From the NCBI GenBank assembly GCA_964017195.1, contig OZ024895.1, forward strand, positions 20,521,534 to 20,585,533: DNA of 64,000 bases, written 5' to 3'. This stretch comes from Siderastrea radians (Eukaryota > Cnidaria > Anthozoa > Scleractinia > Rhizangiidae). The translations under genes were made by a program, and so were the position numbers. The notes under the pieces were generated by a model. The model ran no database searches, was not told where the DNA came from, and was given only the letters and a program-made list of their open reading frames with translations. Of this stretch, positions 34,201-48,200 are shown piece by piece (within the stretch, counting starts at the first letter, position 1; each line of letters begins with the position of its first letter).

Positions 34201-37200
34201 TGATCATTGATGATTATTTTCTTCATTCTCATAACATGTATGTTCGAACAAGTTGTAATACTGTAATGAGAAATTACATGCTTGCCACTATTGGGGCTTA
34301 AAGGGTTCAGGCCGCGCAAAACGGATTTAACCTTTTCACAATGATAAGGGGAGAGCTTCTGGTGGGTTGTGACTAATCCCTCTGTGGTTCTGTGCAAAAG
34401 TAATGAGGGAATTTTCACTAATTTGGACGATATTCAGACGAAATGGACAATATTTCAAACAAAACGAAACTTCGACGACATTTCTACCAATTTTCAAAGC
34501 TGCTATTGTACTGGCGTGTTCGACAGTTTGCTAACTTGCAAAATACTGCTTGATAATAGCCATAAAGTAAAATGCAGAAGTGATGAGAGCAACTTTCAAC
34601 TAATTCCAACGAAATTCAGTGAAAACGGACAATATTCAGAAAAAAAAAGAAACTTTAAATATAGTTTGAAGAATTTTCAAAGCTGTAATCGTTGACTTTC
34701 TAAAAATTTTACTGACTTGCCACATGTTGCGTGATAATTCGAACAAAAATTCGTTGCGGATGGCAAACTTACGAAGTGTCAAAGAGTCTAACAAATACTT
34801 GCTACACTGTAGATCCTTCATGCCACAGAAAGTGCGCGATAACGATTATTTTCAATTTAAAGACACTGTTACACGTAACAACTTTTCGTGCAACTTGCCT
34901 CGCGTTAAAAATTGCGTAAGTTCGGAAAAATGACTGGTTGACTGTAGAGATCACGGCAAAACAGGTTGCAAGAGCCACGTAATTCTGTTGTGCAACCTGA
35001 AGAAATTTGTTACAGAAAGTAGAAAACGATACACCTTTTCGTGTAACTTGAAAAAACAAATTTCAGTTGCACGAGGGGGTGTTACGCGTTAAAATCATGC
35101 GTACAACTTGCAACAGTATTTTTGGGCGAGACAAGTTGCACGAAAAATTGTTACCTGTAACAGCACCATAATTAGAATGCCCTTGTACAACTTTTGACTA
35201 ATGTTTTTTTAATTATCAGGGTTCCCACCCTTTTTCAGAAACAATTTTCCAGGACTTTTCCAGGACTTCTCCAGGACTCACATAGATTTTTCCAGGTCTC
35301 CCAAATGCAAAATAATTGAAGCAATAAACCTTACGAAATAAAAATCCAAAAACAATACTGCAGACAAGAGTTCATAGATTTCCAGGACTTTCCAGGACCT
35401 GCATTAATTTTCCAGGATTGAAAATGCCAGAATAATATTCCAGGACTTTCCAGGATTTCCAGTACCCGTACGAACCCTGATTAATGTACCGCTGGAAGGA
35501 AAAAAGTTAACATTACTTACTGTGCTGATCGGCCCGTCAACATGATAATCCAAACTAAACACATCCCAACCTGTATCGCCAGGAGAAACCTTCAAAAAGA
35601 GTAATTACGAACTGATAAGTACTCACTGAGTGAGAGGTAAGGCTGAACTGGAATGTTTGGCTCAAGGTCATGGCTTAAGGCTGGTTTCCTTATGATCGCT
35701 ACGATCGCTACCAAAAAAGCTGAGCGGTCGTTGCAACTTTGATCGCTGAGTAGTTTCCGTAGAGGCTGGTTTCCATATGATTGCTGTGATCGCTATGAAT
35801 GCTAAAAAGTGGCTTTCACTTGACCGTTCATAAACGATTGTTGAACGTTTTTTCCAACGATCGCAGTGATCTTAGTGATCATATGGAAACCAGCCTTTAT
35901 GGACTAAGCGCATCTGACCTGACCTAACTTAGTCAATAAGCATTTTATCATATGACCAATTTAAACCTATTTCTTGCCCTTTCAGTAGTAGAGTATGATT
36001 AACATTACTTACTGTGCTGATCGGCCCGTCAACTTTACTGGTCACAAATTTCCAAAGTAAAATTTGCTTTTACGTCGTTTGCTATTACTGTTCTAATTGA
36101 AATCAAACTTCAGATGTTTATATGCAGCGAAAAATTGCTATAAATTTGGCAAGAACGTCATGCTAGCCCACATATAAGGCACTAATAACGTTACAATCCT
36201 ATATGAATATATACACCAACTGATTAACGCACCTACCTCCACTAACACACACTTTACTTCACTTGTACTCACTTTCCTTCATTTCTACTCACTTTCCTTC
36301 ATTTGTACTCACTTCCCTTCACATTAGTGCCTTATAGGTGGGTTACCATGACGTTCTGGCCGTAAATTTAATTGCATGTGGCTGCACATACAAATTTCTA
36401 GCAGGACCATAGGGCTTTTTCCAGCCCCACTTGAATTTATGCATATGGCCATATGAAAAATTAAAATACTGGAAATTTTTTTTTTACAGAAATAATAATA
36501 AGAAAAATACTGTAAATATAACATCACCTCTCAATACCCCCCGACAAAATAATCATGAACAGATTCTACTTTGAAATTACTGTAAATTAAGTGATGGAAT
36601 CACTTAACCATAATCTCATTTTAAATGTTAATTGGTTCAATTACAAAGTGAGTTCCTGCATCACATTGCTGCTGGCAACACAGCTTAAAAGTGCTGCTGC
36701 TGCCCCAAAAGAAAGGGAAATTGTATCTCTCGTTTTACAAAGAGATTGCTACAAAAAGCAGCGCGTACTAGACATTTATCATTTAGATAAAATTTGAAAT
36801 CTTTTAAACTTTCTCTAGCTTTGCATCAGGTTACAACAACACGCATTCTCTATTTTTCTCTCTCTCCATTTTCATTCAATCTTTCTCCATTTTCCATTTC
36901 TTAAACTTAACTCAAAATTCGCTATCCACCATGATAAATGAAAGTTTGCCGGAATAATGAGCAGAACACGCTCAGTATTTTGACAGTAAATCATTAAGTC
37001 GCACACAATTGGCATTCCAGTAAGTCAAATTTATTTGCCATACCTCAAGCAGTCGACAGTCCAATCGTTCAATAATCTCTGGGTCATCGTACTGAGCATT
37101 AGTTGCCCTTATTGCTGTTTCTAACACACCGGTGAGATTGTGCATGTACAGCGTACTGGCTGCCTTGGCTAAGTCAGACCTGTAAGGAAAAAAAGAGCAT

Positions 37201-40200
37201 TAAGCTAGCTTAAAGGAACTATGTAACGGAGTTTTCATTCATTTTTCTGATCTGACAAAATTATTTTCTCATTAACGGAAACCTCAAAATAATAGTTTCC
37301 TAAGATAGAAAAACACCAAAGAAGTAATGATCAACCAAAACTAAACAAGGATGGTTACGACTGAGGGAGATTAAGACGGATTACGAATGACAAACTTGAA
37401 AAAACTTGCCAGCTTTTTCAAGTTGCGTTATCCGTGACGTAGCTCCTTTAAGACATTTACAGTGCTAAAATAACAGCATTAAGCTACCCCATTACTTACA
37501 ATAAAACTCTTATGAGTGATGAATTCCTTATATACTATTCGCTGGAATATTTCTTGCAACTATCAAAACTAGTGAAGTAATATGCAACAGCAATTTTTGC
37601 AAACAACTATGTGCATGTACTTGTGTATAAACCTACGGTAGATGAGGTTGAGAATGATAGAGAAAATTATCAAGCCTTCACTTTCAGCTACATTTGAAAC
37701 ACTTTAACTTTGAAACTTCCAAAATTCTAATTCAGTCTTTTTTGCAACCTTATATAGCTGCTGAAGGACCATTGTTTATTTAACAACTGGTTTTGATTGT
37801 CAAAGTTTCTGTTATTTTGGTCACACAATGTTTTGTAAATTAAAACCCACTGGAACTTATCTTATTGTAACTGCACCAGTCTACTGAAGAAGTCCTGTGT
37901 AAATTGCAATTGTTGCACAGTGAAGTAATTTATCAAATATTTTTTGGATTGTTAATTTTAATGTTTGCTCAAGATTTACATGTAACCATGCAGACAATGT
38001 GAAAGCATGTATGTAAAAAAGTTATAGTCATTTTATGACGGTCTTTCCATTTACACAATTATGAAGTTACTTACTCACTACTAGTCAGACCAGAGATACA
38101 ATAACCTAAAGCCGTATGATGTTGTTGTTGTGGTCCTGGCCTCTGTTCTTTTCATTTATCCAAATGATAGGTACGATCATAGTAAAAATTGGTATAAATA
38201 AAATAGTTATCTGCCCAGTAAAGAACCAGAGCCTGCCTGAAAACTTGGACAATGACGGCCTGCCAAGCTACACGTACATTATGTGGCCCGTTACGTTGTT
38301 TGGATATATTTTCCTCACACCACAACCTTTCTTGCATACATTCCTTCACGCTGTCTACTTAAAACTTAGACTCTGATGAAAACTTACCTCCATGTTTTTT
38401 TGAACTTAAATGCTGACACTGTTTAGAAAAACGCTAGCAAAAGCCTAGTCATGGTCCATTTTTGTGCATTTTTGGTGGAGTCCAGTCAGGCAGACGTCTT
38501 GCAACTTCACTGTTTATGTTTTATAACTCGCTTAAACAAATTAATGTTTTACGCATTCAAGAGAAAATAAGGCGACAGAGAGGGACTCTGAGGGCGTTGG
38601 CTGGGATATGTCAATTCCACAAAAGTTATTTATAGATTGGCTTTTGAAAGGAAGTCTGTTTTCCGTAACGTCCGCATAAATACCATTTCCCTTGTTTTTC
38701 GAAGTCGTTTTCATCGACAAAACGTAACACCACTTGATCCGCCATTACAAGCAAAATTTTGAATGGTTCTTCAAAAACCAGATCGAGGTTGCCTTTCTGC
38801 GGACGTCTTGAAAACAGACTTCCGTTCCAAATGGCCGTCTAAAAAAAGCTTTACCGAACTTGACATATCCCAAAGCCTGGACTGGCAGTGTCCCTCTCTG
38901 TCCCCCTATTTTCTCTTGACGCATTTTATTGACAGTCAAACATTAAGATTGACAATCCAAAAAAATGTTTGATAAATTACTACACTGTGCAACAATTACA
39001 TTTATAGGGAGTTTAACCAACCATGGCAACAAAGGCAACAACAACGTGAACAAACAATAGGCTTTAATGTGCAAACAATGGTTCTGCACGTGCGTTCTAC
39101 ATTTTAGTACATTTCTATGCCGTGCTCTGCAAAACAACAACGTGAAATGATCAGTTTTAAGGTTTTAGGTAGAACGGGAACACATGACGGTGAATTTTTG
39201 TTTCTCTAACTGAACTTGAGTGGCGTCCCTATGAAATCAGCTCCCGGATGGCTTCGCCACACTAGACAATTTACAGGAACAGGAGTTGGAATAATTGTGA
39301 AGTCGAATAAAAGAACTGAAATACACAAATTTAATGACGTTCTCCTTTGCGTTGCCGTCGTCGTTGCTCAAAGTCCCTATCGTGTGGCTTGTTAAGTTGT
39401 TTCAATATATTTTCCTAACAGCAAAACCTGATGAGAGTCACCAGTAATAACAAATGGTTGGAATTTTTACAAAAACTTACTCAAGCAGGTCCATTAGATG
39501 CCTTATAAAATCTCCTTGTCCAAGAAGAAGATATAGTCGAAGCGCCTAAAAGGAAAAAAAAAGTGTTAGCTCTATTTTAGCAAGCACCCACCCACGAGTT
39601 CCCACTATCATCCCCTTGTCTACTTGAAGAGCCAAATTAGAAACAAATGAGACCACAAGAAAGTACAGTGTGCAGTAGCCTTCATTTAAATGGTCACACT
39701 TTAGGATTTTACCCACGGTCTCAATAGTTAGAACCACCTTGTACAGCATAATAAACAGTGCCACAGGAAAGTACTGCTCAGTAGCTTTCACTTGAATGGT
39801 CGCACATAAGGATTTTATCCACAGACTCAAACGTTAGAACCACCTTGTATAGTATAATACAGTACCACAATAAAGTACTGCTCAGTGGTTTTCATTTGAG
39901 TAGTCACACTTCTAGTTAGGATTTCTTCCACAGACTCAAAAGTTAGAGCCACCTTGTACAGTACAATAAACAGGAATAAACAGGAATAAACAGCACCATA
40001 GGAAAGTACTGCTCAGTAGCTTTCATTTGACTGGTCACACATTAGAATTTCAGAACCAGGTGATTTCTTTTGACTCCCATTAAGTAATTTAAAAAAACTC
40101 CTTGGCCATACCCTAAATCCATGCATGGTGAAAGCTATCTGACTACCTTTTCCACTTGACTGTAATCATGATGTTTATCTTACCCTCAAATGATCAAGGA

Positions 40201-42242
40201 ACTTGTACTTAGAGAAGAAAATTTCCAGCAGTCTTTTGCTTGTTATTCTGTAAGCAGTGTCTACTATTTCCTGCAGAGCTGCACCTCCAAAGTCTTCATC
40301 AGCTGTCAACTGGGCTGCAGCTAGAATTATCATGTAAGATGGAATCCATCAGGAAATTGTCTGGAGTAATTTTAATTTTCAGTAGACAAAAACCTTGTAC
40401 CAGAATAATTTAAAGCATGTCGCATTCTTTTTTACACTTTTTAAGAGCTATAGATGTAATTTGTTATCTGTAATAGCCCCAAAGACAATTTCTTATGGCA
40501 GCCCAAGAAAACAAATTTCAAATTTCACAAAATGAAATCTTATGCATAAAACTTTACCTGTGCTTACACAATTCCTGTGAAATTTGAAATTTAATTTCTT
40601 GGGCTCCCATAAGAAATTGTCTTTGGTGTTATTAAAGATAACTAATTACATCTATAGCTCTTAAAAAGTGTAAAAAAGAATGCGATATACTTTAAATTAT
40701 TCTGGTACATGGTTTTTGTCCACTGATTACTCAATTTCCTGATGGATTCCGTCTTAACAACATTCCATTATTGTGATCTGTTGACTGTTCAGGGTCCTAA
40801 GGGGGTTTAGTGCTTCAGGGCTCCAGACTAAAAAATTCAGGGCTCCTGGCCTCCAAGAAAGAAGAAGGCTCCATTTATCCAGAATCATCATATATTTGTC
40901 TGGGCTCCAAATAGGAAAATGCTTTGGGCTCTGGGTTCCAGTGCAAAAATTTCATGGCACCAGCACTTCAAGGACCCCGCCTTTGAGACCCTGATTCTTC
41001 TGACTGCATTTAAAATGGCATTATATGCGTAATGTTGTAATGTTGTCTCACATGCTGGCTTGAGGTTGGTTCAAAAACTGTAATAAGGAACTTAAGCACC
41101 AATGTTTGCAAGCCATGGATGGCAACTGGAGGCCAAGTGTTTTCAAACACCAAACCAAGATTTTGGCAGCCTAAATTCCAAGAAATTCGCTCTCGTTACT
41201 TTTGCACAGTACTGTAAAAACTGAAACTACTCAAGCAAAGTACAAGTGATTTATTTGTTATCTGTTTGAGCCAAAACGAAAGAAATCAACCAAGCATTGT
41301 CTCTGCTTTTATTTTAATATAACCACTTTTTATTACAAAGTATTTTAGGATAGTAATAAAAAGTACATAATTTCTGGGAAACAGTTAACACAGTCATGTA
41401 CCTGATGCTTCTTGTGATCTGTTGTAATCCAAATCTTTCTCTTCACCTCCCCTGATGGGGCTACGATCTTGGCAAACACGTCGGATGAAGTTGATGGACT
41501 TTCCGATGTTTAAAATCTGAAAGTTAAGGTTTACAAAAATTTAACCCATAAAAATCAATCAAAAGAACATGTAAATTAAAGCATTCTACATGCAATTGCC
41601 AGAACACAGATGTACAGTCAATGCTATTTTACATGTAATAAAATGTATTATTTAACTAATTTTTTTCATTTTTTTATTATTTAACTATAAAGCTCTATTT
41701 TTTTTGGACTAAAAGCCTTGAACAACTCAGCTGTTGTATATGTAAATCACTAAATATCCCAAAGTTTTGCATCCAATTTTGTTGAAAGTTTAGTAAATTC
41801 GAAATCCAATTAAACTGAAAAGCATTAAGATATTCTTTCCGCAACTTACTCAACTAACAGTGCTAGTACAAAACTGAGTTGACAAGGTAAATTGGCCACC
41901 GTAAAGAAATTGAAAGCTGACGTTTCGAGCATTAGCCTTTCGTCAGAGTGAATTGGTGGCCAATTTACCTTAACAACTCAGTTGATAAGTCCAAAGTTTT
42001 GTGTTTCACTTCCCAACCAACGCAGCACCTCAGTTTCTTTAGAAACTAACCCCTTGAGACCTATCTTTTTAAAAAAGCTTATCATTCTTAGTAGGGTTAA
42101 TTTTTGTTTGTACATTAATTTAGCTTTTTATTTATTCTTAACCATCTGTGAAGTGCCTAGAGCAGAACTGGATAGGCACTATATAAATTTTAATTATTAC
42201 TATTACTATTACTATTACTATTACTATTACTATTACTATTAC

Positions 42243-42276
<34 letters not shown>

Positions 42277-45200
42277 GTTGTTGTTGTTGTTGTTTAACAG
42301 TGCTAGTACCTTGGTCCCAAGCTCCATGGAGATGAATGATGGCAGCATGGGTTTTCTGATGCTGTACTTCTCATACCACAAGCGATCATCTTTGGTGTCA
42401 TAGTCCACAGCAACAAAAAACTGAAAACATACAAAGGTAGCAGGTGAAAGGTACAGTTTAATTAACAGGGAAAATGAATTCCCAAAGGATATCATATCCT
42501 TACATGTGTATCACCATTCCAGCATGCCTGTTCCTTACAACAGGAAATTTTGGAGACAAATGTAACAACTGCTGTGGGTGATTACCTAAGGGATCATTGC
42601 AAGGGAAAATGACCCTCTCAAGAAACGAATTAGAGAGGCCATCAAAATACACTGCCAGGCCCCAACAATGAATTGAGACAATGGATACAAGCTCCTGGCG
42701 AGCTACCCGGATGTTTTGTGAATTTATCACCATCCTAAAGCACGTGACAAAATGTCAAACTCCATCACATTTTGTAAAATTCTGTGACGGAGTCGAAAGC
42801 TTGTGGTTCACAGAAAGTTTGGATCCTGAGAAAGAAACCTGATTTGTTTTGAATAACATTATTATTCTCAAAGGGCCATTAAATTTACACAATAATTGTG
42901 TAAATTTAATGGCCCTTTGAGAATAATAATGTTATTCAAAACAAATCAGGTTTCTTTCACAGAATCCAAAATTTATGTTTAATAAGTTGTTATTTATAAT
43001 GATTAAAGATCAATTATCTATCTTTAATCATCATAAATACATGTAACAACTTATTAAGGGAACCTCCACTGTTACAACAAATTGACGTTAAGTTGTTCGA
43101 AATAAAGTCTAAATTTTAGTTCTTTAAGTTAACAAGTGAAAAGAAAGTTCTAGTGTACCAAAAAGTTAGATATGAATATCACCTATTTTTGCTTTTGAAT
43201 TTCCAGTACACTACCATTTTGAATTTTGATGATGTCAACAATAGTATGCAACAACAGTGGGAACCATATGTCATCAAAAACATTCAAAATGGCAGTGCTC
43301 GGGAAATTCAAAAGCGAAAATAGGTGGTATTCATGTCCAGGTTTTTGGTTCACTAACCAAAGACTACAAAGGCATTGAATTCAAGACCATAGTACTAGAA
43401 AATGACCCCTATTTGAAGCATTTTACACAAGGAAATAGAAACCTACCCTCAACTCCCGAGAGGTTTGCAGCAAATTCGCAGACCTCTTGCTCTAGTGACT
43501 ATTTTAACAATATTATCTGGATAGACCCTTTGTGCAATGACACTCGCTCATTAGACCATTTTATTCATTCCTTATTCATATTATTTTGTACCTATTGTTT
43601 TATACATTTTACATACTTGCCGCATCCTTACACTTTTTACACATCTTACTTTACATTTGTATACAGGCCTACATGGAATATTTTCTTATCCCTGATGATG
43701 CCATTTATTGGTGAAAGCTTGGATTTCAGACTTTAATTTTTACAGTAGCGTTAGGCCTCATTTGAACCTTTATATTATAATTTATTCAAAAATAATTATT
43801 CTAGCTACTAGTCAACCTTAGTACTAAGTATGTTACAGCACTTAAAAACCCTACACTTTTTAAATTTAAGTTGGCCAGGTGCCCACACTGTACCTCATTA
43901 TACAGATCATCCAGTTCACCCTCATAAATCCATCTATCAAGAATAACACGGATTGGACGAGCAACCTGCAAAAAAATACAGCAACATATAACTTTGTGTA
44001 CAAGTACATGTAGGTGAGGCATGCAAAGAAGCAGCCCAGTGTACAGTATTTACTGAAATGCAAGTTTTAACCAGTTTTGTTTCAGATCTTTGTAATATGT
44101 GCACTGCACGATGTTGGTAACATCTCGACAGACCCTCCCACTTTCTCAAGTTTTTTGACGTTTTAATAAACTTGCTTTTATCATAATCACCAAACAACTG
44201 CTCTTACCAGATTAAGAGTGTGCCTGACAAGGGACTTGACAAATGGATCACCATGTTGCATGTTCGAATGAAGGGCAGATAACAGGGCACCTCCTTTTTT
44301 TCCTGCAGAACATCAAGGGTTGAGAAATGTAGGGTTACTTGAATAGCATCTACATGTACAGGTACTTGTACTATTTCAACTTGGTTAAATGTCACGAGCT
44401 TAGGAGTCTCTTTCAGTCAGTGGTCAAGCCCACATGTGCAGGCTCACATGGATCGTTGTTGCTTTGTTACGGCTGGGATCTTCGAGTTCTTGAGCGGTTT
44501 TTAGCAGTTGTTTTTCAGCGGTCCTGAATGGTTTTCTAGCAGCTGTTTTAAGCCTTCCCCCATCCCATCCTCTATTTTTTGTTCCACTGATTCATTCAGT
44601 GTGACAGGTGCCTGGAATGGAGGCTCACGGCTGGGTTGCAGGCATTTGCCAGCTAAGGGGGCAGGGTTGTCCCTAACAGCCGGCAGCTGGCAGAATTAAC
44701 CGGCTACTTGGGTTGTTTGTGCCGGCTACTTTTGTGATATATGTATTTTTTAAAGACAAATTATTTGTTCCTTTACTGGCGCGTTTATATGAAAATGCAA
44801 CTTATTTCCCATTGCAGTTTATTGACTTAAAAATAATCTGGTTGGCACAGAGATACACGATTATTCGTTCTTTACATTGAGATCTGGGAATTACATGTAG
44901 AAAACCACTGAAGGCATGAGTTTATACAAATAAAATTGAAAAGGTACGATTACTTTTGGAACTGACGTTATTGGAAATTTGTGCTCAGAATCAAGGAAAT
45001 TCCGTTTCTGGGGACTTCAAATGTAAAAATTTCCTGGGGGGGCATGCCCCCAGACCCCCCCTAGAAGGGATCGCCTTCGGTGCTCCATAATCACTATCCG
45101 GCTACTTAGAAATTTTTGCCAGCTACTTGAAAAGTTGTGGACAACCCTGTGGGGGGGGGGGGGGTATTCTATCTAGGGGCTGGCTGGCCACCCACCTTCC

Positions 45201-48200
45201 ATTTAAGTGAGGCAGTCGGTTAAGTTTTTGTTAACCACAACTGCCTCAGTACACTCAACACACTCAAAGAAAAAACAAGTTGCAGAATGTCACGCATGGG
45301 TGACATTGGTGTACAAGCAATGGGTTAGGTTTTTTTTTTCAGCAAAATAATCCCAGCATTTGGGGTCCTTCTAAGACAGGCACCTCTCTAGGCCATACAA
45401 AAGCTCTATGCTGGTACCAGAGGTGAGCATTTCGAAGAGAGCTCAATCTTCCAAGATACATGAAATTGTATCTTCAAACAAAGGGCTCAAGGGGGCTCTG
45501 AAAAAAGGTACCAGTACTTTGTTATTTGATGAGTGTTTCGTTTCTGCCCCTGTTTTATATCTGTGCAAGAGGAAAAGACTGTAAAATGTCCTAATAGCCA
45601 GGCCAAAACCTTCCTATTCATACATTTTTAGAGGACGGGGACTTGACTGACGATCCAGAACGCTAACATATGACAATAAATAGCCAAACATGCTTAACAC
45701 AGTTTTGCCCAGAGGGCTTCCTCTTTTTTCTTTTTTACAGCAATCAAAATACTATTAATGAAATCGAGAAATCTGGGTGTCTTTTAGCATTTCCCAAAAA
45801 TTTTAATAACACTATTAAAAGAATACCGTAAACTGCTGCTTATCAGCCCTGGGCTTATATAACTTCATAAGGGGTTTTGCGTGGGCTTATAAATGGAGGG
45901 GCTTGTATCGGGGGGGGGGGGGGGGGCTTGTAAGCGGAATAAAAAGACGGTTTCAAAATGAGCCACAGCAGTGTTGATCGAAAGACGTTTTTAATTTACC
46001 AGTTTTTAATTAACCTTTGACATGTGCTAATAAATTGAATTCATTTCAATTTTAACAACAAAATCACTGTAACAACAACTCGAACGCAACGAGCGTAACC
46101 GGAACATAACAAAACAGAAGTTCAGAGTTCATCTTCGCAGTGTTCGGTGAGAGTGCTTGATAGGAAAACTAGAGGGGGGGCTTACATCTGGGGGGCTTAT
46201 AACCGGGTGTATTTTTTTGTTTACAGGTAGATGGGCCTATAACTGGGGGGCTTATAGGCGGGGGGGGCTTATAAGCAGCAGTTTACGGTAATGTAATTGA
46301 AATACTGTGGAGGAACAACTAGGTGTGTAACCCTCACCTTTACAAGCATCAACCAGTGCAGCTAGAGTCCTCAGCCTCATCAATGGGTCATACGTCCACA
46401 CCATCAGCCTGCGTAGAGTCAAACTTCCACTGGCACCCTCCCCCACAAATCCTGCATCTCCAACTTGTTGCTGCCCCTCCAGAACAGCCAACAGTCTGTA
46501 GTATTCAGTGAGCTCCTGCTGCAGTGCTGCACAGAAACTCTGACCAACCAGTCCCATGGCTTTGTCCCCTGTGTGACAAGATTTTGCATGTAACATTAAC
46601 CCTTTAAAACCCAATAGTGACAAGCATCTAATTTCTCCTTACAATATCCCTACTTGATTAAACATATGGGTCATGAGAATAAAGGATGTGATCACCAAAC
46701 TTAAAATATCTTGATGTTTGTGCAAAGTCTCCCAACTGGTACCATAAGAAACATATGGACAACAGTGAGGAGAATACGCATGTTGATACTGGGGCTTAAA
46801 GGGTTATGGGAAGGTCAAACAAACACAGCGGCACAAAACTTCAGACTTTCAGTTGTCAAGTTATCATTTCACAGCCTGTTAGGAATCCCTCATTTTTCAT
46901 AAATCAATAACTTTGCTATGTGGAAAAATCAAAGGCTCCTATGAGCTAGCTCGTGAAGACAAAATGATCTTAATAAGTAGTCTGCAGAGATTATTTTCCA
47001 CTCTTTGATCAGTTTTGAAGTTTAATTTTAAAAAATGTTCCTTCATATTTTGAATAATTTCAAAAAGTTTTGAAAACATTTTGTATTATTTGCTTGTTGC
47101 TCCATCGCAACTTTGGTAATAAATGATTTCTCTAGTCTGCTTTTTTTCTGCTGGTTTGTATATGAACAATTTCTTCACATGGGGTAATTGTTTGTCGGCG
47201 AGTTGGTTTAGTGGCACAGTGTAAGTTAAAGGGGCTATGTCACAGGTATTTTTGTCACCTTGGTGTCAAATTCTGCTTAAATCAAAACTAAGGAGAATAA
47301 AAATTAATCAGTGAATAATAGTTTTTGCTAGACAGCAGGGAAAACTTGAAAAACAGCGGCCCAATTTCCTGACCATCCGTGGCCAAAGGCACTTATTTGC
47401 AGTTTGAGTGTACTAGTAGAGTTGTTTTAAAGTGCCACTGGGACGAAAATTCATAGGCTTATTTCGGCCAAATTCTGTCGCAGAATATCGCGCTTTGTTC
47501 ATATTTCCCCAGAAAACTGAACAACAAACCTTCCATCCAAGTATTTTTTAGCTCCAAAGTGGCGTAAAATGTGTCCGCCATTACTGAAAACGTGTTCCTT
47601 GGTGATTGCGCAATTTAATAGCTCGTGACGTCAGAGGCTCACCTCAGTCGCGTTTCCTTGTGTTTTGACTGAAGATATCTACCGTCGACTGCGAAACCTC
47701 CGAAGAGTATTTCTACGATTCGGAACAGTCTTTAGCTTCCGAAGCATCTGAGGATTCGCTTCATTTGGCAAATGAAGAATTTTTCTTACCGTACGATGTA
47801 AGAACTGATGTGAGGTTTCAACTAATAATCTTGTCAGTCAACAAACTGTTTAAAGTTTTTTTTCTCGCCATATTATTTGAGTTATTTGGCGGGAGTTCAA
47901 AACATAAGCGAAATATGCTTATACAATGATTGTAGTTCAGGCCCCAGTTGCTCAAAAGTGGATAACTCTTTTTCAACAGATAAGTTGCCGTCCGGCGGGA
48001 TAAAATTTATCGCTTGCTTCATCTCGGTTGTTAAGTTTAGATAGCGCTATCAAGCCAGCTGTTCAGCCGCTATCCAGCGGATAAAGTTGTCCATTCCAAG
48101 GTACACATGTAGGTTGTGTAACTTTTATCCACTGAATAAACCCGTAGCAAAATAGACATGGCTATTCGAAGAGTTGATCTTTTAAGCTGTGGAAATTTAG

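Noticed and set aside
38116..38376. 86-codon hydrophobic frame
   Set aside because: In a TUBGCP3 intron, no homologue recognised and no codon pattern; probably chance.
42190..42495. Open frame with long Asn and Ser-Asn runs
   Set aside because: It is the translation of the ATT/ACT/GTT microsatellite.
43257..43736. 159-codon open frame
   Set aside because: It starts inside a palindrome arm, has no domain features, and lies in a TUBGCP3 intron.
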